A stretch of DNA of 6,471 nucleotides from Thermoplasmata archaeon (GTDB lineage Archaea > Thermoplasmatota > Thermoplasmata > Thermoplasmatales > Thermoplasmataceae), in NCBI GenBank assembly GCA_021819605.1, contig JAKAQT010000089.1, positions 1-6,471 of the forward strand. The letters are read 5' to 3'. The notes under the pieces were generated by a model, which was not told where the DNA came from, did no database searches, and worked only from the letters and a program-made list of their open reading frames with translations. Every line of letters starts with the position of its first letter. Position 1 is the stretch's first letter. Position numbers and translations under genes: made by a program. This document shows positions 1 to 5,772 of this stretch, piece by piece.

Positions 1-1
1 C

Positions 2-550
2 ATCATGGACAACATGGATTATGGTGTTATGGGGAACCATGATTATGCAGCAGTTACGGGCGAAGACTGCAAATGCGCACCTGATATGCTTGAACTGAGT
101 GAATTTTCCAGAAGGGAAGTCACTCTCCCCAATCTGTCGAAAGAAGATCTCGGAAAACTTGGTGCTCTGAAGGAAACCGTTGAAACTGAAATAGGGGGCA
201 GAAAAATCCTCATGACTCATGCTTCTCCAAACAACCACCTCTTCGGCTATCTCTTCGCAACCGAAGCAGAAATGGTCTGGAAAGATAAGCGGTATTCTGC
301 ATATGATCTCATTATGGTGGGGCACACACACTTTCCAATGATGTACCGGGGCAGGATAATCAACCCCGGAAGCGCCGGGCAGCCACGTGACGGAGACTGG
401 CGCCCAATGTATGCCGTGTGGGATACAGAAACGGGGGACATCACATACAAAAGATTCAGGTATGACAATAACGAGACCTGGAGGCAGATCAGGGAAGTTG
501 TACCGGAGGGATCGCCGTATCTGGATCAGCTCAGGAAATTCTACTTCTGA
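2..550 (+). CDS. Calcineurin-like metallophosphoesterase (YfcE/MJ0936-like), 5' end missing
   Basis: Partial gene: the reading frame is open to the left edge, so the true start and the first metal-binding motif (D-x-H) lie outside the window. Numbered from the ATG at base 5, the fragment shows GNHD at residues 10-13, a THAS histidine motif at 71-74, GHTH at 106-109, and NPGS (120-123) followed by RDGD (128-131). This series is typical of the small class of archaeal and bacterial two-metal phosphodiesterases or phosphatases. Family members are soluble, bind Mn or Ni type metals and hydrolyse phosphodiesters in vitro, but the physiological substrate is usually unknown and cannot be read here. 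The internal ATG at base 5 is not a credible start because GNHD would then lie only ten residues in. The C-terminus looks complete. The stop lies six bases from the stop of the convergent radical SAM gene. Family confidence is high, substrate unknown. Confidence 0.93.
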   Translation: MMDNMDYGVMGNHDYAAVTGEDCKCAPDMLELSEFSRREVTLPNLSKEDLGKLGALKETVETEIGGRKILMTHASPNNHLFGYLFATEAEMVWKDKRYSAYDLIMVGHTHFPMMYRGRIINPGSAGQPRDGDWRPMYAVWDTETGDITYKRFRYDNNETWRQIREVVPEGSPYLDQLRKFYF

Positions 551-589
551 GAAGCATCAGAACAGAGCACTGAAGTCTGATTTCTTCTC
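549..589. terminator. Stem-loop across the convergent gene ends, possible terminator
   Basis: GAGAAG (549-554) pairs with CTTCTC (584-589) and ATCAGA (556-561) pairs with TCTGAT (576-581), giving 12 base pairs around a 14-base loop with a small 1x2 internal loop. It starts within the phosphoesterase stop codon and extends into the last codons of the opposing gene, so it would form in both transcripts. There is no strong T-run on either side. Archaeal termination relies mainly on T-rich tracts, so the role is a guess; it could equally be an RNA 3'-end structure. Confidence 0.3.
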
Positions 590-1396
590 CTCCAGCCATT
601 CTTCCTGCTGGCTGTTGCACCTGACACCATATTTTTCCGCCATGGATTTCACGGTTTTCACAAGGTTCAGGTGCCAGCCCTGGTCCATATAATAGGATTT
701 TTCTGCAGTAAATCCCGGCACACTGGAGTTCATAAGGCGCGTGGCTCCACGGTATGGAACATAGGTATCGAAAATCACCCTCGATCCGGTGCGGGATGCC
801 ATGGAAAATATGGCATCCATTTCATCAGGATCATCGTTGAATCCACGTATTATTGGTCCAAGAAATATCCATGTTTTCACGCCGGAATCTGAAAGATACA
901 TAAGTGCGTCCCCGCGGGACCGCGGCGATGGGGCATGGGGCTCAATTATTCTGGCTTTCCTGTCATCCAGTGTCGTGATGGTTATTCCAACATCGCTGGA
1001 ATTCCTGTGTGCTGCATATATTTCCACATCTCGTCTGACCAGTGGGGATTTTGTCTGAACCGTTACCCTGAATCCCGATCTCAGGAGAAGATCGGCAGAA
1101 GCACCACTGAGGCCGTACTTTGCCTCAACCGGCTGGTACGGATCTGTAACAGTGGAAATGCCCACAATTCCCCTCCTCATGCTTTTTATTTCGGCCTTCA
1201 GGAGATACATCAGGTTGGTCTTGACATAAACAACTTCCCCCCAGTTCTCGGCTGCATCCGCTATTCGCGTGAAGTCAACCGCATAACAGTATTTGCAGCC
1301 GTGGAGGCATCCTGAATAAGGATTGAGCGCATAATCGAGTTCAGCCATTCCTGATCTGGATATGGCGGTTTTCGCACTGTATTCCACAATCCTCAT
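557..1396 (-). CDS. Radical SAM protein, spore-photoproduct-lyase-like family (COG1533)
   Basis: Predicted 279-residue cytosolic iron-sulfur enzyme. The radical SAM motif C-x3-C-x2-C is at Cys30, Cys34 and Cys37, in the context NPYSGCLHGCKYCYA. Further family motifs are VTDPYQPVE (83-91), TKSPLVRRD (115-123) and EPHAPSP (152-158), all in the usual order. Such proteins bind a 4Fe-4S cluster and cleave S-adenosylmethionine to a 5'-deoxyadenosyl radical. The family is named after the bacterial spore photoproduct lyase, but most archaeal members have no proven substrate, so DNA photoproduct repair should not be assumed. The only other cysteine is Cys260. Start choice: a TTG at 1420 would overlap the upstream gene by 23 bases, whereas the ATG at 1396 lies one base after the nreA stop, has AGGA six bases ahead, and makes the protein begin where homologues usually do. 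It is very probably co-transcribed and translationally coupled with nreA. Confidence 0.88.
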   Translation of the reverse strand: MRIVEYSAKTAISRSGMAELDYALNPYSGCLHGCKYCYAVDFTRIADAAENWGEVVYVKTNLMYLLKAEIKSMRRGIVGISTVTDPYQPVEAKYGLSGASADLLLRSGFRVTVQTKSPLVRRDVEIYAAHRNSSDVGITITTLDDRKARIIEPHAPSPRSRGDALMYLSDSGVKTWIFLGPIIRGFNDDPDEMDAIFSMASRTGSRVIFDTYVPYRGATRLMNSSVPGFTAEKSYYMDQGWHLNLVKTVKSMAEKYGVRCNSQQEEWLEEKKSDFSALF

Positions 1397-1397
1397 G

Positions 1398-2651
1398 TCA
1401 AATCCTGAAGTACCTGTCAAGGTTGTTGTATTTCAGGGCAGGCACGACCTTTGACTTGCCCGTCCATCTTGACAGTTCCACTTTCATGAATTTTGAGATG
1501 TATGCAAGAGCCTCATCAAGCGTATCGAACTGCACCGGCTCTGACCTGAAGAGTTCCCTCATGTTCTCCCTGACATACCATACTCCCACCGGGAGGTTGA
1601 AGCTGGGATATATTTCACGCCAGGTTATTGCACCTCCGGACTTCCTCATCCCGGAGAATTTCTCCGCCACGGCGAGCCTTGCAGAATAATAGCATCCGCC
1701 GATGCCAGGATAATCCTTCCTTCCATTGTAACCCTCATCATCTATTTCCACGAAAGCGTCTTCCCCCCACTGGTTCCAGGTGCTGCCCGGAAACCATGAT
1801 TCGCCCCATTCGTACATCCAGCTTGAAGGGGTGAGAACCGCCATGAAAAGATTGCCGGGAGTGGGCCTCACAAAGGCAAGAAACTTGTCAATCTGGGGAA
1901 GATCCTTGGCCTTCTCCACCAGATCGTCCGACAGATTCTTGTCAACGGCAGTTATGGACCATCTGGTTGGAACAACTTTCCTTGACTTACCTATGCCAAC
2001 AGCACCAACACTGAGTATTTTTGATATCCTCGAAACATCCACGCCACTTGAATAAAGATACTTCATGGCCTGGTTCGCCTTGAGATCCGTGTCTCCGTAT
2101 ACCTTCTCAACATCCTTTCCCGGCGACGCTCCTGAAACTTCTATCCTTCGGACAGGGGCTGACGGCCCCATGGGAGGGAGATGCTCATCCAGGACGATAT
2201 CTGAGGATACCAGATTTCTGTCAAACACCATGTCAACTTCCACGGATTTCTGGGAGAGGGCCATGAGCTGGATCTCTTGGAATACGCGATCCGGAGAAGC
2301 AGCATCTTCGGTCTTCACGTCCATTCCCCCTCTTATGAGGGAAAGCCTCATTGAAAGGAACTCCTCCATGGGCATTCCAAGCCATGAAGGCGTATCCTCA
2401 TAAACTGATGTATCGCCATGCTCAGGCGGCGTTGATGGGTAAATCTTTATGCGGGGATATCCGTACCTCCCAACAAAAACACTTGGTGGTGATGATCCGG
2501 AAATGGAATTGCCCCTGACTCCGGATACCCTTGGCTGCACCATGTACTTTACGGAAATTGGACAGAAGGTCAGGCCGCATAACATCTTGGCTCCCCTGCA
2601 ATTGAGGCACAGGGATGCCGGTATCTTCATTGTGGCCTTGACCTGCATATG
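1398..2651 (-). CDS. nreA: NreA-type archaeal DNA repair protein (COG1602)
   Basis: Predicted 417-residue protein. A zinc-finger-like cluster C-x2-C-x6-C-x4-C is at Cys14, 17, 24 and 29, followed by the family hallmark GSSPPSVFVGRYGYP at 51-65. A later block, DYPGIGGCYYSARLAV, also fits the family. In Haloferax, NreA works with UvrABC and needs PCNA to repair mitomycin C damage, using a PCNA-interacting (PIP) motif at its extreme C-terminus. Here the last residues include YNNLDRYF (408-415), which matches QxxLxxFF in spacing and hydrophobic positions but has Tyr where Gln is expected. Start choice: a GTG at 2702 would add 17 residues (434 in total) of no recognisable family character. The ATG at 2651 sits about 23 bases after a TATA-like element and lacks an SD, which suits a leaderless mRNA. 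The ATG at 2630 (residue 8) is also possible. It is first in a two-gene unit with the radical SAM gene. Confidence 0.9.
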   Translation of the reverse strand, partial: HMQVKATMKIPASLCLNCRGAKMLCGLTFCPISVKYMVQPRVSGVRGNSISGSSPPSVFVGRYGYPRIKIYPSTPPEHGDTSVYEDTPSWLGMPMEEFLSMRLSLIRGGMDVKTEDAASPDRVFQEIQLMALSQKSVEVDMVFDRNLVSSDIVLDEHLPPMGPSAPVRRIEVSGASPGKDVEKVYGDTDLKANQAMKYLYSSGVDVSRISKILSVGAVGIGKSRKVVPTRWSITAVDKNLSDDLVEKAKDLPQIDKFLAFVRPTPGNLFMAVLTPSSWMYEWGESWFPGSTWNQWGEDAFVEIDDEGYNGRKDYPGIGGCYYSARLAVAEKFSGMRKSGGAITWREIYPSFNLPVGVWYVRENMRELFRSEPVQFDTLDEALAYISKFMKVELSRWTGKSKVVPALKYNNLDRYFRI

Positions 2652-2666
2652 AACAGATTGGTAACT

Positions 2667-2680
2667 GATATTTAAGGTAT
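2667..2680 (-). promoter_or_regulatory. TATA-like promoter element for nreA
   Basis: The minus strand reads TACCTTAAATATC, centred about 23 bases upstream of the ATG at 2651. Archaeal TATA boxes lie about 26 bases before the transcript start, so transcription would begin at or next to the ATG. No SD precedes that ATG, consistent with a leaderless mRNA. A second candidate (GTTTATG on the minus strand, near 2706-2712) would give a leader of roughly 30 bases. Judged by eye only. Confidence 0.4.
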
Positions 2681-2710
2681 AATTCTTCGCAGTCGATACC
2701 ACGTGGCATA

Positions 2711-2743
2711 AACTTTACCGGGCTTCATACATGTTGTAAAGTT
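2711..2743. repeat. 8-bp inverted repeat in the divergent promoter region
   Basis: AACTTTAC at 2711-2718 is the exact reverse complement of GTAAAGTT at 2736-2743, with a 17-base spacer. The arms are 25 bases apart centre to centre, about two and a half helical turns. The right arm touches the TATA-like box of the acidic-protein gene. Each arm, read outward, continues into an AT-rich TATA-like stretch, so the repeat may be an operator for a dimeric regulator or simply two divergent promoter elements of similar sequence. Confidence 0.45.
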
Positions 2744-2749
2744 AAATTC
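2742..2749 (+). promoter_or_regulatory. TATA-like promoter element for the acidic-protein gene
   Basis: TTAAATTC, centred about 28 bases before the ATG at 2774 and preceded by a purine-rich GTAAAG that could serve as a TFB recognition element. The spacing suits a leaderless or very short leader. GGGAAG at 2765-2770 lies only three to four bases before the ATG, too close for a convincing SD. Confidence 0.4.
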
Positions 2750-2773
2750 CATAATAGCAATACAGGGAAGATA

Positions 2774-3202
2774 ATGACACTGAAACTTGACGCAAGATTG
2801 CTTTATGAAATAATGTCGGAGTTCCATACTCTCGGTGATGAGGAATACGGGGGGCAGGGGACGTTCCAGGAGGCAATCCTTGTCGGATACATATACGGCC
2901 TTCTGACCGAAAATCCCTCAAGTGTGATGACAATGGATTCCGGGACGCACAAGGTGTTCAGTTACGGCGGTTACAGCTATATCATCTGGTTTGACGAAAT
3001 ATATGCATATGCGGAAGATGAGGACGATGAAGAAGAACCACACGAACAGGCCACTGAAACATTCGAAGTCAAGATAGAGGACGTCTCGGAGGATGACGAC
3101 CACGACAGTGAGGATGATGAGGCAGTCCTTCTGCCGGTTGCCGTTGAGGGGCCGTACACTGCTGACGATATAAGGGATTTCCTAGCAAACGGGGACCTCT
3201 GA
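2774..3202 (+). CDS. Highly acidic protein of unknown function
   Basis: 142-residue predicted soluble protein; I do not recognise the family. Residues 1-80 look folded, with a helical start and a Tyr/Phe/Trp-rich stretch (YGGYSYIIWFDEIYAYA, 64-80). Residues 81-116 are an acidic run with 22 Asp/Glu in 36 and a single Lys, probably disordered. The last 26 residues look folded again: EGPYTADDIRDFLANGDL recalls the first half of GYF_2 (DUF4339) domains, with Gly-Pro-aromatic, a helix, then Gly-x-Leu, but the second half of such a domain is absent, so this is only a resemblance. No signal peptide or membrane segment is seen. The gene is divergent from nreA across a 122-base gap with its own TATA-like box, and is first of three same-strand genes. 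Coding status is supported by clean initiation and by the non-random composition. An interaction or nucleic-acid-mimic role is possible but unsupported. Confidence 0.8.
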   Translation: MTLKLDARLLYEIMSEFHTLGDEEYGGQGTFQEAILVGYIYGLLTENPSSVMTMDSGTHKVFSYGGYSYIIWFDEIYAYAEDEDDEEEPHEQATETFEVKIEDVSEDDDHDSEDDEAVLLPVAVEGPYTADDIRDFLANGDL

Positions 3203-3221
3203 ACGGTGCACAGATAAACTC

Positions 3222-3229
3222 ATATATAT
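3222..3229 (+). promoter_or_regulatory. TATA-like box overlapping the start region of the 279-residue gene
   Basis: The run ATATATAT ends two bases before the assigned ATG at 3232. If used as a TATA box, it would place transcript starts near 3250, inside the assigned gene, where an in-frame TTG (codon 7) occurs. It may instead be chance AT richness in a short intergenic gap. Confidence 0.25.
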
Positions 3230-3231
3230 GT

Positions 3232-4071
3232 ATGGAGCTGATCACAGCATTGAGAAAGGATGAGTTCCTGGAAATAATTTCCCAGCATATTGGTGCCCCC
3301 AGATCCGGCGTGCTCTTCTTCAGTATGGTCTTTCTGCCGAACATGAAGGACCTGCCACTTTCTGATATAACCCCTGGCAGGATATTTGTCCTTCCCTATG
3401 ACCAGAATTTCAGGATATCAGTGTCAAGGCACCCGGATGCCCGCCTTCCTGCGGCAATGGGGCAGAGGTTCATACTCCTGCAGGAAAACTTTCGTTCAAT
3501 TCCTGGATTGCTGGAAGGTCTGGGATATGTGATGACCGGCTTCAAGGCTGAGAACCATGGAAGAACAGTGATGGATATATCTCAGCCCGGGCATGCCGGA
3601 AAATTCTGGAATCTTCTCAAAGACGACAGGGAAATTGAATTTTCTGAGCTATCATTCAGCATGGAAGAAAGCTCGGTAAAAATAAGGAGAGACATGGAGA
3701 TCCGCATCTCAAACCCACACGCAGGCACTCCGGAACTGATTGTTGCCCTGATGGACAGGGTCGCTGCCAGCAAAGGTCTGTACCAGAAGATCATGGAGTC
3801 CCTTGGAAGAAAGAGAAATGACGGTGAGATATGCCTTCAGGAGCCAATTACACTGCCTGTGACCATGGCAAAATTCAGGGGCCAGACTGGAAAACAGGAG
3901 AGGATCTCAGTGACACGGGAATCAGGCCGTGGAATTGTTGTAAGTGCTGGCTCAGGCGTCTGTGAGGTCATGGAAGACGCTGGAAGCATTGCTGTTTTGC
4001 CGGATCCATCCCTCACTCTCACGGATGTTCTCCATGTAATGGACGTGCCGGGAGGATGGAACCATGACTGA
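3232..4071 (+). CDS. Protein of unknown function, first of an overlapping pair
   Basis: 279-residue predicted cytosolic protein that I cannot assign to a family. There are no membrane segments or signal peptide; only two cysteines (201 and 244) are present, and they do not form a metal motif. The N-terminal ~110 residues alternate short hydrophobic strands and turns (for example GVLFFSMVFLP at 26-36 and GRIFVLPYDQNFRISVS at 49-65). The middle (124-200) is charged and partly helical, and the C-terminal ~75 residues look beta-rich (GRGIVVSAGSGVCEVME, 232-248). Start uncertain: the ATG at 3232 has no SD and follows the upstream stop by 29 bases, while a TATA-like run just ahead could drive a transcript beginning near the TTG at 3250. 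The 3' end overlaps the next gene by 8 bases, which argues for coupled translation and a shared function with that product. It is probably also read through from the acidic-protein gene. Confidence 0.8.
   Translation: MELITALRKDEFLEIISQHIGAPRSGVLFFSMVFLPNMKDLPLSDITPGRIFVLPYDQNFRISVSRHPDARLPAAMGQRFILLQENFRSIPGLLEGLGYVMTGFKAENHGRTVMDISQPGHAGKFWNLLKDDREIEFSELSFSMEESSVKIRRDMEIRISNPHAGTPELIVALMDRVAASKGLYQKIMESLGRKRNDGEICLQEPITLPVTMAKFRGQTGKQERISVTRESGRGIVVSAGSGVCEVMEDAGSIAVLPDPSLTLTDVLHVMDVPGGWNHD
4050..4055 (+). promoter_or_regulatory. Shine-Dalgarno site fixing the start of the 263-residue gene
   Basis: GGGAGG, eight bases before the ATG at 4064 and inside the end of the preceding gene. It is the clearest SD on the plus strand here. 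It selects 4064 over later in-frame ATGs (codons 7, 10 and 11) and supports translation from a polycistronic mRNA. Confidence 0.65.
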
Positions 4072-4855
4072 AAGCATCAGGATGCGGAACATGATGCTCA
4101 GGTCGCAGGCCGAATCTTTCCTGGGCATATCATTCATCGTGGATGCCTTCCGCATCAACTGGAAATCCACTGGACTTGTTCCCCTGTCATTTTTCCAGAG
4201 AAATGGTTTATGGATGTCTGCAATTGGGCGCAAATCCCTGGACACATGGGTACCGGATTATCTCATTTTCGGGGGTGAACGCGAAGCATCGGCCAAGGCT
4301 GCCAGGATAATTTCTGAGGTAACAGATGAATTTGCATCAATGGGGGTGAAAACCCCGGCGCCTGTGGCAGTAATTCCATCCGGAGAGAATCCATATCCTG
4401 GGAAGTTCCCGGCCATAATCATCCAGCATGGCTATTCTGGCATCGCATACCAGGATTCAGGCTCAGCCGCAATGTCCACCGTACTGGATGGTATTAAACG
4501 CCTACCCCTCATTCCAATGCCACTGTACAGTCCGGAAATGCCTGATTTCATGAAGGCGCTTCTGATCACCAGAAATCTTGCCCTGAAACCTCCCGTGGAA
4601 TTTCAGAAGCTTTTGGCAGGATCAGTGGAATTCGCATATTCCAGATCCTCCGGATTCTCTCATGATGTTATAAGACGGGACCTGCAGTCATTCATTGCCG
4701 GGCTCTTGAAATCAAGGACGCTGGTGAAAAGGGGGAATTTTGTCTATTACTCCCAGGACAGCGATGAATTCAGAAGGAAATTTGCAAGGAATTTCATGGA
4801 ATATTCCGCGAAGATTTCCAGGCGGACAATTTTTGATTTCGTTCCTGAAGCATAG
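4064..4855 (+). CDS. Protein of unknown function, second of an overlapping pair
   Basis: 263-residue predicted soluble protein with no cysteine and no recognised family. A hydrophobic N-terminal segment with aromatic residues (about 18-55) is followed by a helical stretch (73-93), a strand and turn block with FPAIIIQHGYSG (115-126), and a basic helical C-terminal third (about 176-255), in which LVKRGNFVYYS (220-230) could be the wing of a winged-helix fold. The HG in QHGYSG resembles the oxyanion loop of alpha/beta hydrolases, but no downstream GxSxG nucleophile elbow is present, so I do not call a hydrolase. The start is fixed by a strong SD, and the gene begins inside the previous gene with an 8-base overlap, implying tight co-expression. 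Its stop lies 16 bases from the stop of the convergent permease gene. A DNA- or RNA-binding role for the basic C-terminus is conceivable but only inference. Confidence 0.82.
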   Translation: MTESIRMRNMMLRSQAESFLGISFIVDAFRINWKSTGLVPLSFFQRNGLWMSAIGRKSLDTWVPDYLIFGGEREASAKAARIISEVTDEFASMGVKTPAPVAVIPSGENPYPGKFPAIIIQHGYSGIAYQDSGSAAMSTVLDGIKRLPLIPMPLYSPEMPDFMKALLITRNLALKPPVEFQKLLAGSVEFAYSRSSGFSHDVIRRDLQSFIAGLLKSRTLVKRGNFVYYSQDSDEFRRKFARNFMEYSAKISRRTIFDFVPEA

Positions 4856-4870
4856 GAGAATCCATATCTC

Positions 4871-4880
4871 ATCATATGAT
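4871..4880. repeat. 10-bp perfect palindrome at the end of the permease gene
   Basis: ATCATATGAT reads the same on both strands and covers the permease stop codon, at the edge of the 16-base convergent gap. A 4-bp stem (GAGA 4856-4859, TCTC 4867-4870) lies next to it. There is no T-run on either strand. It could mark transcript ends or be chance. Confidence 0.2.
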
Positions 4881-5771
4881 CAACCCGAAGATCATACCCA
4901 GCAGAGGCGATATTACCCATGTTGCCACTGTGATGAGGAACGGTTTGGAAGCCATTGCCTTGTGCCGGTAGGAAAGCCCGCTGCCGAACACACTGGAAGT
5001 CAGGGTCTGGGTGTTGCTTAGGGGCAACCCAAGGAATGTTGCCCCTTCAACCAGCGCCGAAGAGATAACAAGTGATACGAAGGCATTGGTGTATCGCATC
5101 ATGTACATCTCCTGGCCCACCCTTTTGATGATTCCTCTGCTGAGAAACAGTGATCCTAAAACTATTCCAATTATCATGAAGAGGACATTCAAGCCGCTTA
5201 TTCCGGCCACCTGCTCTATGAATCCAAGTGTATTTGCCCCAAGCGTAAAAGCCGTGAGGAATGATACAACTATGAGGGCAATCTTCAGGGACAGTGCAAA
5301 GTTCCAGACATTTCGAGGCTGGGCAGATGCAAGTTTGCGGTTGAGGATGAAGGCAAAGGCTATGGACATTATGGGCGCCAGAATCCATGTTATCATTATG
5401 AGGGTGACAAGAGGCACGTCCACTGGAAATCCATAGCGAATGGAGAGGCCAACGGAAATGCCCACGAGAGCCATTGTCAGCGATAGAGGAACCCTGAGAA
5501 ATGCCGCCAGCATGAATATTACAAGGGCTATAACCAGCGAAAAGGCAATGATCTCATTAACCCTCGGAATCAGCCGAAATGCTGTGCTACTCAGGCTGTG
5601 CCCCTGGATCAGAAGCCCGGCGCTGAATCCTGCCATGCCGATTATGAGCCCTCCGGTTCTAGAGAGAATTCTTGATCCTATGAGCGTGCCCACTGCAGCG
5701 GACATATTGTTGCCTGCCACAAGGGCCGTCAGGGTCGTGGCAAGTACAAGTATGAGTACTGAGTAGAACAT
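4872..5771 (-). CDS. PiT-type inorganic phosphate permease, short archaeal form
   Basis: 299-residue integral membrane protein, nearly all hydrophobic segments, about eight to ten helices. The two inverted PiT (PHO4) repeats are visible. Repeat 1 has AGNNMSAAVGT (19-29) and RVPLSLTMALVG (93-104). Repeat 2 has LGANTLG (177-183) and LPLSNTQTLTSSVFGSGL (249-266). Family members take up phosphate, sometimes as a metal-phosphate complex, driven by Na+ or H+. It is shorter than typical members (330-500 residues), apparently for lack of the large central loop; only a short basic loop is seen near 144-157. Oddity: the classical GANDxxN signature has lost its Asp in both repeats (Met23 and Thr181), so ion coupling or substrate may differ. 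It begins one base after the DUF47 stop and has no good SD, so translation is probably coupled. Family assignment is strong; phosphate as substrate is likely from context. Confidence 0.88.
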   Translation of the reverse strand: MFYSVLILVLATTLTALVAGNNMSAAVGTLIGSRILSRTGGLIIGMAGFSAGLLIQGHSLSSTAFRLIPRVNEIIAFSLVIALVIFMLAAFLRVPLSLTMALVGISVGLSIRYGFPVDVPLVTLIMITWILAPIMSIAFAFILNRKLASAQPRNVWNFALSLKIALIVVSFLTAFTLGANTLGFIEQVAGISGLNVLFMIIGIVLGSLFLSRGIIKRVGQEMYMMRYTNAFVSLVISSALVEGATFLGLPLSNTQTLTSSVFGSGLSYRHKAMASKPFLITVATWVISPLLGMIFGLII

Positions 5772-5772
5772 T

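Noticed and set aside
557..583. C-terminal KSDFSALF of the radical SAM protein as a PCNA-binding motif
   Set aside because: It lacks the first-position Gln, has Phe where Leu/Ile/Met is expected and Leu where an aromatic residue is expected. Only the location at the C-terminus fits.
1397..1420. TTG at 1420 as the start of the radical SAM gene
   Set aside because: It would add eight residues not typical of the family and overlap nreA by 23 bases. The ATG at 1396 has AGGA at good spacing and matches the usual N-terminus.
2422..2709. 95-codon minus-strand open frame over the start of nreA
   Set aside because: It overlaps the zinc-finger region of nreA in another frame and has no family-like features; treated as a shadow.
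2977..3159. Serine-rich open frame on the minus strand opposite the acidic gene
   Set aside because: The serine runs are the antisense reading of GAT/GAG/GAC codons in the acidic stretch. It is a shadow frame without its own initiation signals.
3228..3263. 11-codon out-of-frame upstream ORF starting inside ATATATATG
   Set aside because: It overlaps the start of the 279-residue gene but has no SD, and the ATG arises from the AT run. No evidence of translation.
4406..4441. FPAIIIQHGYSG in the 263-residue protein as an alpha/beta hydrolase
   Set aside because: The HG resembles an oxyanion loop, but there is no GxSxG nucleophile elbow after it and no convincing catalytic Asp/His arrangement.
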